From contig CVRF01000003.1 in the NCBI GenBank assembly GCA_001457715.1, positions 124,001 to 188,000 on the forward strand: 64,000 nt of DNA, read 5' to 3'. The notes under the pieces are model-generated. The model did not search any database, was not told the DNA's origin, and was given only the letters and a program-made list of their open reading frames with translations. Position numbers and translations under genes: made by a program. This document shows, one piece after another, positions 53,509-63,164 of the stretch (positions within the stretch are counted from its first letter, which is position 1; every line of letters starts with the position of its first letter). This DNA is from Candidatus Providencia siddallii. Its GTDB lineage: Bacteria; Pseudomonadota; Gammaproteobacteria; Enterobacterales; Enterobacteriaceae.

Positions 53509-54465
53509 TTATTTAACTGTTTTTTTTAAACGCTGTTCAATTGAATTCATCATTTTTTCTACAATGGAAATATGAAACTCAGCTTCAATTTCACGAACAC
53601 AAGTTGGACTTGTTATGTTTATTTCGGTTAACTTATCGCCAATTATATCTAGACCAACAAAAATCAAACCTTTTTCTTTTAATCTTGGCGCAACAGCACG
53701 TGCAATAATTAAATCATTTTTAGTTAAAAGACGAACTTCACTAGTACCACCAACAGCCAAATTACCACGAATTTCTTCATTTTTTGGTGTACGAGCTAAA
53801 CAATAAGGAATAGGCTCACCATCTACAATAAACACTCGTTTATCACCATCCTTTATAGCAGACAAGAAATTCTGTGCCATGCAAAAACGTGAACCGCACT
53901 TTGTTAAAGTCTCAATTATTACATTAATATTCTGATCGTCTTGCTTTAAACGAAAAACAGACGCCCCACCCATTTTATCAAGAGCTTTAAAAATTACATC
54001 ACCATGTTTTTGATAAAACTCTTTTAATTTTTTTGAAGAACTAGTTACTAACGTGTTTGGAATTAACTCAGGAAACCATGCAGTAAATATTTTTTCATTA
54101 CAATCGCGCAAACTTTGAGGTTTATTTACAACTAATGTACCTGCTTCTTCTGCTCTTTCCAAAATATAAGTCGCATATATGAATTCAATATTAAAAGGTG
54201 GATCCTTACGCATAAGGATAACATCTAAATCACCTAATGCAAGATCTTGTTCATTATGAAATTTAAACCATTTTTTAGTATTCTCTTCAAGAAGAATAGT
54301 TCTAGTTCTAGCTCTAGCTTCACCTTTATTTAAATAAAGATCGTTTATTTCCATATAATGAATTTCATAACCACGACATTGTGCCGCTAACATCATAGCG
54401 AAACTAGTATCTTTTTTGATTTTTATGGATTGTATAGGATCCATCACTATACCAAGCTTAATCAT
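53509..54465 (-). CDS. gshB: Glutathione synthetase
   Basis: GshB joins gamma-glutamylcysteine and glycine using ATP. The ATP-grasp fold is evident: VMDPIQSIKIKKDTSFAMMLAAQ at the start, LMRKDPPFNIEFIYATYILERAE, VFKALDKMGGASVFRL, AQNFLSAIKDGDKRVFIVDGEPI and the late FVGLDIIGDKLTEINITSPT. 318 residues against 316. It is the first gene of the gshB-yqgE-yqgF-yggS-proC run. Retention implies a thiol redox buffer is still made if gshA is present elsewhere. Confidence 0.96.
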   Translation of the reverse strand: MIKLGIVMDPIQSIKIKKDTSFAMMLAAQCRGYEIHYMEINDLYLNKGEARARTRTILLEENTKKWFKFHNEQDLALGDLDVILMRKDPPFNIEFIYATYILERAEEAGTLVVNKPQSLRDCNEKIFTAWFPELIPNTLVTSSSKKLKEFYQKHGDVIFKALDKMGGASVFRLKQDDQNINVIIETLTKCGSRFCMAQNFLSAIKDGDKRVFIVDGEPIPYCLARTPKNEEIRGNLAVGGTSEVRLLTKNDLIIARAVAPRLKEKGLIFVGLDIIGDKLTEINITSPTCVREIEAEFHISIVEKMMNSIEQRLKKTVK

Positions 54466-55509
54466 TCATTCTCCTAAACAAATCTTAAAAAAATATTTTT
54501 AACATACCAATAATAATTATACTTAATTTATTCATAAATATATAAACCAAATTTATAATATAAATAAAATTTTTTAAAAAAAATATATTTTTTTTTAAAA
54601 ACTAATTTTTTAAAAAAAATTCGCTAAAATTATATAAATGCAAAGAACAAGTGTACAATATTTATTTAGCAATAAATTTCATTACAAACATAATTTTTAT
54701 TATATTAATATAATTAATTTTTATTTAAAAAAATTATTAATTTTTTTTTATTAATAAAAAGATTAAATATTTTTATTACAAATAAAAAATTATAATTTTT
54801 TATTTTATAAATAAATATCCTGATTTTTAAAACATATATTCATATTAAATAATGAAACTATATTTATATAAAATAGTAATTTTAAATTAAAATTACACAA
54901 TAAATTAGAATATAAAAAAATAACAAGAACGATTATATACTAAAAACATTTTTTTTAAAAATTATATTTTTAAAAAAATTATAATATTTAAATATACAAA
55001 ATAAAAATAAATTTTATTCATTAAAAATATTAAAATTTTTACTATAGTGATCTTTATAAGATTATTTTTTAAAAATCTCTTTTTAGTTATTTATAAAATA
55101 AATAATAATATAACTATCATATAAATAAATATGATTATATAATTATAAATTATATCTTTTTTTAAAATCCTTAATTTAATTTAAAATTATTTATTATCGT
55201 TTAATTATATAAATATAAAATATATCTATATAGTTAATTTTTAAAAATTTTAACAAAGATATTTTTTTATAAATACTTCTATTAATTTCGTTATTAAAAT
55301 TTATTTTTAACAGATTTAACATAAATATATAATAATTTAAATTATTATAAAATATTTTATATAAAATCTTAATGATAAAAATCACAGTAGCTAATTTAAA
55401 AAAATAATTTTTATAAAAAAAATTATTAATTAATTCATTTACATATTTTAATAATTAAAAATTACATTTTAAATAACTAAGTTTAAAAATACTCAAATAA
55501 TATTTTTAC
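54466..55509. other. Gene-free 1.0-kb spacer between gshB and tsaD
   Basis: Joins two regions that are apart on the E. coli map. The longest open frame (55194-55385, minus) is a low-complexity Ile/Tyr/Lys/Asn string with no homology I recognise. No RNA gene is visible. Confidence 0.55.
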
Positions 55510-56517
55510 TTAAATAGGAGGAAGATCTGTCAAAGACCAACGATTACGTACAGTTATAGATAAGTCTGTAGTAAAATTATTTTTTAATCTAATTAATCCA
55601 ACAACTGCAATCATAGCAGCATTATCAGTACAAAATTCAGTACGTGAATAAAAAACTTCTCCTCCTAATTCTTTAATAGTTTCTTTCATTTTTGAACGTA
55701 ATAAATAATTAGCGCTTACCCCACCAGCCATAACTAAACGCTTAAAACCTGATTGTTTAAGTGCACGTTTAGATTTAATAATAATAGTGTCAATAACAGC
55801 ATCTTCAAAAGCTCGTGCGATATCTGCACGAGTTTGATTATCATTAGAACTTTTATTAATAACATCACTAACAAAAGTTTTTAAACCTGAAAAACTAAAA
55901 TTTAATCCAGCAACCATCGGACGAGGAAAAATAAATCTACCAGGAACACCTTTTTGAGCAATAATTGATAATTCATATCCACCAGGATATTTTAAACCTA
56001 ATAATCTAGCAATCTTATCAAAAGCTTCACCAACAGAATCATCTATAGATTCACCAAGTATTTTATATTCACCAATATTAGTTACACTAATCATCTGTGT
56101 ATGACCACCAGAAACTAATAAAGCAATAAACGGAACATCGATTTTTTTTTCTTCAAGCATAAATGTTAATAAATGTCCTTCCATATGATTAACAGGAATA
56201 GCTGGAATATTTAAAGCAAATGCTAAAGATCTACCAATAGATGCACCAACCATTAATGAACCTATAAGACCAGGACCGGAAGTATATGCAATAGCGTTAA
56301 TACTTAAAATACTTAAATTAGCTTCTTTCAAAGCTTTTTGAATTAATGGAGCAGTTTTACGAATATGATCTCTAGATGCTAATTCAGGGACTATACCTTT
56401 ATATTTTGAATGAGTATTAATTTGATTATCTAACTGATTAGACAAAATACCGATTTTATCGTCATATATTGAAACACAAGTATCATCACAAGAAGTTTCT
56501 ATAGCTAAAATACGCAT
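55510..56517 (-). CDS. tsaD: tRNA N6-threonylcarbamoyladenosine transferase TsaD
   Basis: TsaD transfers the threonylcarbamoyl group to A37 of ANN-decoding tRNAs. The ASKHA-type signature [13 protein letters not shown] opens the protein, and metal-binding histidines are in [44 protein letters not shown] and [11 protein letters not shown] follow. ATG 56517 is chosen for homology and the AAGGA 7 nt upstream; an ATG six codons earlier is open. 335 residues. It is divergent from rpsU, as in E. coli. Confidence 0.97.
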   Translation of the reverse strand: MRILAIETSCDDTCVSIYDDKIGILSNQLDNQINTHSKYKGIVPELASRDHIRKTAPLIQKALKEANLSILSINAIAYTSGPGLIGSLMVGASIGRSLAFALNIPAIPVNHMEGHLLTFMLEEKKIDVPFIALLVSGGHTQMISVTNIGEYKILGESIDDSVGEAFDKIARLLGLKYPGGYELSIIAQKGVPGRFIFPRPMVAGLNFSFSGLKTFVSDVINKSSNDNQTRADIARAFEDAVIDTIIIKSKRALKQSGFKRLVMAGGVSANYLLRSKMKETIKELGGEVFYSRTEFCTDNAAMIAVVGLIRLKNNFTTDLSITVRNRWSLTDLPPI

Positions 56518-56616
56518 CGTATTATCCTTAATCATTTAAATAAAATACTAATTTTAAACATAAAAAATAAATTTATTTTATTAATTATATATTTTCAATC
56601 TTTTATTAACTAAAAT

Positions 56617-56645
56617 GTTACATTATCATATATACTTTGTATAAA
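56617..56645 (+). promoter_or_regulatory. Candidate sigma-70 promoter for rpsU-dnaG-rpoD
   Basis: GTTACA (56617-56622) and TATAAA (56640-56645) are separated by 17 bp, about 110 nt upstream of rpsU. In such AT-rich DNA a good -10 is expected by chance, so the call rests mainly on the -35 and the spacing. Confidence 0.35.
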
Positions 56646-56744
56646 TCACACAGTTTAATCTTGTAATGTATTTTACATAACAATAACTAAAATAAATTAT
56701 CTAATATAAAAAACAATTTTCTATAAATTTAATAAAATATATTT

Positions 56745-56751
56745 TAAGGAG
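56745..56751 (+). promoter_or_regulatory. Strong ribosome binding site of rpsU
   Basis: TAAGGAG, a full complement to the 16S rRNA 3' end, lies 5 nt before the rpsU ATG at 56757. It is one of the best Shine-Dalgarno sites in the window and contrasts with dnaG, which has none. Confidence 0.75.
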
Positions 56752-56756
56752 TACAT

Positions 56757-56972
56757 ATGCCAGTTATAAAAGTTCGTGAAAATGAACCATTCGATGTTGC
56801 TTTAAGACGTTTTAAACGTGCTTGTGAAAAAGCAGGGATTTTAGCTGAAATACGTAGACGTGAATTCTATGAAAAACCAACAACTAAAAGAAAACGAGCT
56901 AAAGCATCTGCTATTGAACGACATGCTAAAAAACTAGCACGTGAAACCGCTCGCCGTGTACGACTTTACTAG
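56757..56972 (+). CDS. rpsU: 30S ribosomal protein S21
   Basis: S21 is a small basic protein of the 30S platform that aids initiation-site selection. The 71 residues ([18 protein letters not shown], then [10 protein letters not shown], with an Arg/Lys-rich tail ending RRVRLY) are nearly identical to E. coli. The stop is TAG, a rare choice here. First gene of the macromolecular synthesis operon; dnaG follows after 101 bp. Confidence 0.98.
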   Translation: MPVIKVRENEPFDVALRRFKRACEKAGILAEIRRREFYEKPTTKRKRAKASAIERHAKKLARETARRVRLY

Positions 56973-57073
56973 CTCAATAAAAATAAACTTTATAAAACCT
57001 AATATATATAATTATGTATTATTTAATTTTACTTTAAAAATTACTATTTGATTGTTATTTATTAATAAAAACT

Positions 57074-58834
57074 ATGTCTTGACAAATTCCAAATTCATTT
57101 ATTAATGAATTATTATCTAAAACAGATATAATTGAGTTAATCAATACAAAAATACCGTTAAAAAAATATGGTAAAAATCATCGTGCTTTTTGTCCTTTTC
57201 ATATAGAAAAAACACCGTCATTTTATATAAATGATGAAAAACAATTTTATCATTGTTTTGGTTGCGGTGCACACGGAAACGCTATAGATTTTTTAATAAA
57301 TTATGATAAACTTAACTTTGTTGAAGCGATTGAAGAACTATCAAAATTACATGGATTTAATCAAATATATAAAAAAGTAAATTTAACAAAAAATATATTA
57401 CAACAAAGAGTATATCAGTATAATCTTATGAAAGAAATTAACCATTTTTATATCGATATGCTAAATAACAAATCAACCAATAAAGCTCAAATGTACTTAA
57501 ATAATCGTGGTTTAAACACAGAAATAATTAATCGCTTTTCTATTGGATTCGCACCATCTGACTGGAATAGTCTTTTTAAATATTTAACAATAAAAAATAA
57601 AAATAACAAACAAATTAGTGAAACAGGGATGTTTATTATAAATAATAATGGTCAAACATACGATCGTTTTAGAGAACGAATAATGTTCCCAATTAAAGAT
57701 AGAAATGGAAACATAATTGCGTTCGGCGGTAGATCATTAAATGATACATTACCAAAATATATAAACTCACCAGAAACTGAAATTTTTCACAAAAGCCGGC
57801 AATTATTTGGATTATATGAAGCAATAAAAAACAACAATAAACCAACTAAACTATTAGTAGTTGAAGGATATATCGACGTAATAACACTTGCACAATATAA
57901 TATTAATTATGCAGTTTCATCACTAGGTACATCTACAACTTCTAATCATATTCAATTATTATTTCGTTTTACAGATACTGTAATCTATTGTTATGATGGA
58001 GATTACGCAGGAAAGAAAGCAGCTTGGCGTACACTAGAGATATCTATCTCATTTTTAACTAATACACGTCAAATAAATTTTATTTTTTTACCTGACGGTG
58101 AAGATCCAGATTCATTAATACGAAAAGAAGGTAAATTATTATTCGAAAAACGAATTGTAAACGCAAAAACACTTTCAGAATTTTTATTTAACTCAATACT
58201 ACTAAAAGTAGACTTAAAAACACAAGAAGGAAAAATAAAATTTTATAATCTTACTATACCTTTAATTAAACAAATACCAAATGAAATTTTACAGCTTTAT
58301 ATGGTTAAAAAGTTAGGGCAATTTATTGGTATACCTGATATTGACCAAATCATCGCGATGATAAATAAAGACACAAATAAAAAAATAAATTACAGAATTC
58401 CACAAATAAAACCAACAACAATGAGGATATTAATATCATTAATAATACAATATCCCTCTTTTTCAAAATTTGTTCCATCTTTAAAAGAAATTATTTATAT
58501 AAAAACACCTGGTATCTATTTATTTAAAGAAATAGTCGATTATTGTCACTCTTCACCTAAAATTACAACTGGACAATTATTAGAGCGATATAGAAACAAT
58601 AAATTTTCAAAACTACTTGAAAAATTAGTAATTTGGAACGATATAAACGAAAAAGAGATAGCAAAAAAAACTTTTTTAGATGCATTAAATCATTTATTTA
58701 ATAAAGCAATAGATGAACGATTTAATTATTTAATTGCAAAAGAACGAATACAAAAACTTACAACTGAAGAACGAAAAGAAGTTTATTTACTTACTATTTC
58801 ACAAACAAAATTAAATAAAAAAAATAATGTATAA
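57074..58834 (+). CDS. dnaG: DNA primase with in-frame UGA at codon 3
   Basis: DnaG makes RNA primers for replication. The frame from ATG 57074 to TAA 58834 is 586 codons (E. coli 581), interrupted only by TGA at 57080-57082. After it the family sequence runs on unbroken: IPNSFINELLSKTDI, the zinc finger CPFH...CFGC, the RNA-polymerase core, Toprim motifs VVEGYIDVI and YDGDYAGKKAA, and a C-terminal DnaB-binding helicase-interaction domain. The first ATG after the TGA (57428) would delete the zinc finger, and no GTG or TTG lies before it. So expression needs UGA readthrough or a rare start such as ATT at codon 5. E. coli has Gly at this position. There is no Shine-Dalgarno. As an essential gene it is unlikely to be dead. 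Confidence 0.9.
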
Positions 58835-58968
58835 AACATAAAAATAATTTCTTATTAAAAATTATACATAATAAAAATACAGAAAATATTATTTTAAATT
58901 AAACGAATGCTTTATATCTTTATGTGTTTACTAAATAAAATTAACCTAAAATTAAAAGTGTGGATAAC

Positions 58969-60822
58969 ATGGAGCAAAATCAGCAGTCTCAGCTTAAGAT
59001 ATTAGTAACTAAAGGGAAAGAACAAGGATACTTAACCTATGCTGAAGTTAACGACCATTTGCCTGATGATATAATTGATTCAGACCAAATTGAAGATATA
59101 ATACAAATTATCAATAATATGGGAATCCAGGTAATGGAAAAAGCACCAGATGCTGATGACTTAATTTTAACTGAAAATATTTCAGGACATTGTGATGATG
59201 CAGCTGAAGCAGCCGCACAAGTGCTTTCTAGTGTCGAAAACGAAATAGGCAGAACAACGGATCCTATACGTATGTATATGCGTGAAATGGGCACTGTTGA
59301 ACTTCTTACAAGAGAAGGAGAAATTGATATAGCAAAACGTATTGAAGACGGAATTAATCAAGTTCAATGCGCTGTTGCAGAATACCCTGAAACCATAAAT
59401 TATCTTCTTGAGCAATATGAACAAATCGGATCCGGAGAAAATAAATTATCAGACCTAATTATAGGATTTGTCGATATTAATGCAGATGAAGTTATAACAT
59501 CAAATATAAATATAGAAAACAATGAATTATTACAAAAAGAAGAAATTGAAGAAGACGAAGATGATGACAATGAAAACGATAGAGATGATTGTGATGATGA
59601 TCAAGATAACAGTATAGACCCTGAATTAGCATATTTAAAGTTTTCTAATCTACGTGAACAACATAAAAAAACTCGATACAATATTAAAAAATATGGTCGC
59701 AAAGACATTAGAACAATTTCTGAAATTAAACAACTTTCAGAACTATTTAAAGAATTTCGGTTAGTTCCAAAACAGTTTGATTATTTAGTAAATAATATGC
59801 GTGAAATGATTGATAGAATTCGTTTTCAAGAACGAATTATTATAAAACTATGTGTTGAATGTTGTAAAATGCCAAAAAAAAATTTCATGACGTTATTTAC
59901 TAATAACGAAACTAATGAAAATTGGTTGACAACCGCAAAATCAATGAATAAATCATGGTCTGAAAAATTATTTAAAGTTGAAAATGAAATCTTAAAATCT
60001 ATTTATAATTTGCGTAAAATTGAAGAAAAAATTGGATTACCAATCGAACAAGTAAAAGACATTAATCGTCGAATGTCTATTGGTGAAGCAAAAGCTAAAC
60101 GAGCTAAAAAAGAAATGGTTGAAGCAAATCTAAGATTGGTTATTTCTATCGCAAAAAAATACACCAACCGCGGATTGCAATTTCTTGATCTAATTCAGGA
60201 AGGTAATATAGGTTTAATGAAAGCAGTTGATAAATTCGAATATCGACGTGGTTATAAATTTTCCACTTATGCCACTTGGTGGATTAGACAAGCCATCACA
60301 CGATCAGTAGCTGATCAAGCTCGTACAATTCGTATTCCTGTCCATATGATTGAAACAATTAATAAACTAAACCGTATTTCTCGTCAAATGTTACAAGAAA
60401 TAGGTCGAGAACCATCTCCAGAAGAATTAGCTGAACGAATGTTAATTCCAGAAGAAAAAATCAGGAAAGTGTTAAAAATTGCTAAAGAACCTATTTCTAT
60501 GGAAACACCAATAGGTGATAATGAAGATTCCCATTTAGGTGATTTTATTGAGGATACTTCTTTAGAGCTGCCTATCGATTCAGCTACAACAGAAAGTTTA
60601 CGTGCTGTTACACATGAAGTTTTATCAGGATTAACAGCTAGAGAAGCAAAAGTCCTACGTATGCGTTTTGGTATTGATATGAATACTGATCACACACTTG
60701 AAGAAGTAGGGAAACAGTTTGATGTCACACGTGAACGAATAAGACAAATTGAAGCAAAAGCACTACGTAAGCTACGTCATCCAAGCAGATCAGAGGTACT
60801 TAGAAGTTTTCTTGATGAATAA
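58969..60822 (+). CDS. rpoD: RNA polymerase primary sigma factor (sigma-70)
   Basis: The housekeeping sigma factor. ATG 58969 ([24 protein letters not shown] in pieces) matches E. coli and has TGGAT just upstream; a GTG at 58960 is in frame. Region 1.1 is followed by region 1.2 ([16 protein letters not shown]). The non-conserved insert keeps an acidic run ([17 protein letters not shown]). Regions 2 ([17 protein letters not shown]), 3 and 4 ([19 protein letters not shown]) are nearly unchanged. 617 residues. Third gene of the operon, 134 bp after dnaG. Confidence 0.98.
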   Translation: MEQNQQSQLKILVTKGKEQGYLTYAEVNDHLPDDIIDSDQIEDIIQIINNMGIQVMEKAPDADDLILTENISGHCDDAAEAAAQVLSSVENEIGRTTDPIRMYMREMGTVELLTREGEIDIAKRIEDGINQVQCAVAEYPETINYLLEQYEQIGSGENKLSDLIIGFVDINADEVITSNINIENNELLQKEEIEEDEDDDNENDRDDCDDDQDNSIDPELAYLKFSNLREQHKKTRYNIKKYGRKDIRTISEIKQLSELFKEFRLVPKQFDYLVNNMREMIDRIRFQERIIIKLCVECCKMPKKNFMTLFTNNETNENWLTTAKSMNKSWSEKLFKVENEILKSIYNLRKIEEKIGLPIEQVKDINRRMSIGEAKAKRAKKEMVEANLRLVISIAKKYTNRGLQFLDLIQEGNIGLMKAVDKFEYRRGYKFSTYATWWIRQAITRSVADQARTIRIPVHMIETINKLNRISRQMLQEIGREPSPEELAERMLIPEEKIRKVLKIAKEPISMETPIGDNEDSHLGDFIEDTSLELPIDSATTESLRAVTHEVLSGLTAREAKVLRMRFGIDMNTDHTLEEVGKQFDVTRERIRQIEAKALRKLRHPSRSEVLRSFLDE

Positions 60823-61073
60823 AATCCATTTAAATAATTTACCACAAAATTGAATTTAATTAATAATTATTTATATCTTATATAATAATAAGCAAATCAT
60901 ATCTTAAATATGTTTTTAAAATTATTTTGTACTTTAACATATTAATACTGTATACAATTGATTTTAATTAATAATCGTATTAAAAATAACTAAATACATA
61001 TTTAAAATATGTAACATTTAATTAAATTATAAAATTTATTAATTTTTAAATTTAATTTTTAATTAATATAAGT

Positions 61074-61108
61074 TACTCATGCCTAATTTTTTAAGTTAAA
61101 CATGAGTA
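61074..61108. terminator. Hairpin between convergent rpoD and crp
   Basis: TACTCATG (61074-61081) pairs with CATGAGTA (61101-61108) around a 19-nt loop, with a further AATTAA/TTAATT pairing outside a small bulge. It starts 5 nt beyond the crp stop. It has three G-C pairs, unusual in this spacer. No strong U tract follows on either strand. Confidence 0.4.
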
Positions 61109-61112
61109 TTAA

Positions 61113-61745
61113 TTATCTAGTTCCATACACAACAATGGTTTTACCATGAGCAGATATTAATTTTTGATTTTCTAACATTTTTAAAATACGACCTACTGTT
61201 TCACGTGAACAACCAACAATTTGACCAATTTCTTGACGTGTAATTTTTATTTGCATACCATCTGGATGAGTCATAGCATCTGGTTGTTTTGCTAAACTTA
61301 ACAAAGTTTGAGCGATACGACCAGTAACATCTAAAAATGCTAAATTACCAACCTTTTCTGAAGTAATTTGTAAACGTCTTGCTATCTGGCTCGAAAGACG
61401 AACAAGAATATCAGAATTTATCTGAATAAGCTGGCGAAATTTTTTATAAGAAATCTCAGCAATCTCACAAGATGTTTTTGATCTAACCCATGCTGTACGC
61501 TCTTTAGATTCCTCAAATAAACATAATTCACCGATAAAATCCCCTTGATTTAAATAAGAAAGAATCATTTCTTTACCATCTTCATCTTTAATTAAAACAA
61601 CTACTGATCCTTTAATAATATAGTAAAGCGTTTCCGCTTTTTCACCTTGATTAATTAAAATACATTTTGCTGAATACTTATGAATATGGCAGTGTAACAA
61701 AAACCATTCAAGAGTATAGTCAATTTGTGGCTTTCCGAGAATCAT
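61113..61745 (-). CDS. crp: cAMP receptor protein (Crp)
   Basis: A global transcription activator that binds cAMP. The 210-residue protein is close to identical to E. coli. The cyclic-nucleotide pocket has [17 protein letters not shown] and ITSEKVGN, the hinge is [13 protein letters not shown], and the recognition helix region [21 protein letters not shown] is unchanged. One difference is Cys in place of Gly after GEL. The start is ATG 61745 with GAGGA 7 nt upstream. It is convergent with rpoD. Many reduced symbionts have lost it; the near-perfect DNA-binding helix suggests a live regulon. Confidence 0.98.
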   Translation of the reverse strand: MILGKPQIDYTLEWFLLHCHIHKYSAKCILINQGEKAETLYYIIKGSVVVLIKDEDGKEMILSYLNQGDFIGELCLFEESKERTAWVRSKTSCEIAEISYKKFRQLIQINSDILVRLSSQIARRLQITSEKVGNLAFLDVTGRIAQTLLSLAKQPDAMTHPDGMQIKITRQEIGQIVGCSRETVGRILKMLENQKLISAHGKTIVVYGTR

Positions 61746-63164
61746 TGAATTATCCTCTATATATTATTGTAATCATTATAAAAATACTAAAATATATCAA
61801 TTTTATTAAATTACCCAATAAACTTATTTTTTTTAAACAACAAATTAAATTTGTTTAAATACGAATTATAATGCATTTATATGATATATAAGTTAAGTAT
61901 AATAATATATACTATACAACAATATATCTTTCACGATATGGTTTTAATTAAAAATACAAAACAAAAATATATAATTTATTATATTCTTTATTTTTTATAA
62001 AATTATTATATATAACTTATATAATATATCAAAAAAACATTTTATATAACTTAATATTATAGTTTCTGACTTTTTACATAAAATATTAATAATATTTAAT
62101 TAAATATTAAAATTAGCTAACTAAATAACAAAATAACTTTCATTTGTATTAAACAATATATATTTTAATATATTAATTAAAATTTATATAAATTAATATT
62201 TTTACAATATAAAATAAATAAAATATTAAATTACAATATAATAGATATTAATTTTAATTAAATATTATTATAAAACAAAAAATAACATAAAATTATATTT
62301 TTTATATTTCTTATAATTATTACAAATATTAAATACATAATAAAACTTATACACAAATTTTAATAAATAAATTAAATAATTAAATAAAATTATATTTTTA
62401 ACTTAAAAAATAATAAAAAAAATAAATATATGTAAAAATATTTTTAAAACAACTATACAAGCATTATAAATTTAATAAAAAACTATATTTTATATAATAT
62501 ACTTATTAGCTAGAGCATTTTTAATATTTATTAAAAATAATAAAATTTATTAATAATTACATTTATATAAAATAAATAAATGATATATCCACTAAATATA
62601 AATTTTAATTTTAAAAATCAAAATATTAAAATATATAAATATAAATAATACTATTATTTAATAACTTCCAACCTAATAGAATAAATAAATATAAAAATAT
62701 TCAAATAAAATAATCAACGTAATAAATTATATTGTAAAATTACAATAGTATATAATAATTTAAAATTATAATTAGTTTAATAAAATTAAAAGTATAAAAA
62801 TAATATATTTTTAATATAAATATATAAATTTATTATAAAAACATATTTATTTTTAAAATTCTTTATAATTATTATTACACTAACAATTAACAAGTAATTA
62901 ATATTAATATCAGTATAATTATTAGTTATTCATAAAAATAAAAATAATTTTACATAAAAATAAATTTATATTTAAATATAATTATAATTAATTTTATATT
63001 AATTATAATTTTTTTTATTATAAAAGTATAATCATTGTCATATTAAAATAATTAAAAATTAAAAAATATATTTAATATGTCTATAACATTTTAGACTAAA
63101 TTTGCTATGTAGCATAATAATTAAACATATTTTTTTTATTAAAAAATATATATTTAATTCACAT
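61746..63164. other. Gene-free 1.4-kb spacer between crp and thiH
   Basis: The largest desert in the window. No frame encodes a recognisable protein. A GCTAGAGCA string near 62509 recalls a tRNA D arm but has no matching acceptor or T arm. Two small dyads near the right end (63079-63096 GTCTA/TAGAC and 63103-63114 TGCTA/TAGCA) lie just past thiH and may end its transcript. Confidence 0.55.

Noticed and set aside
55194-55385. 63-residue open frame on the minus strand between gshB and tsaD
   Set aside because: Its composition is Ile/Tyr/Lys/Asn repeats as any AT-rich random frame gives; no ribosome site, motif or homology is visible.
57079-57084. TTGACA -35-like hexamer overlapping the dnaG UGA
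   Set aside because: No acceptable -10 at 16-18 bp. It is probably a coincidence of the coding sequence.
62500-62530. tRNA-like fragment with a GCTAGAGCA string in the crp-thiH spacer
   Set aside because: No acceptor stem, anticodon arm or T arm can be built around it.
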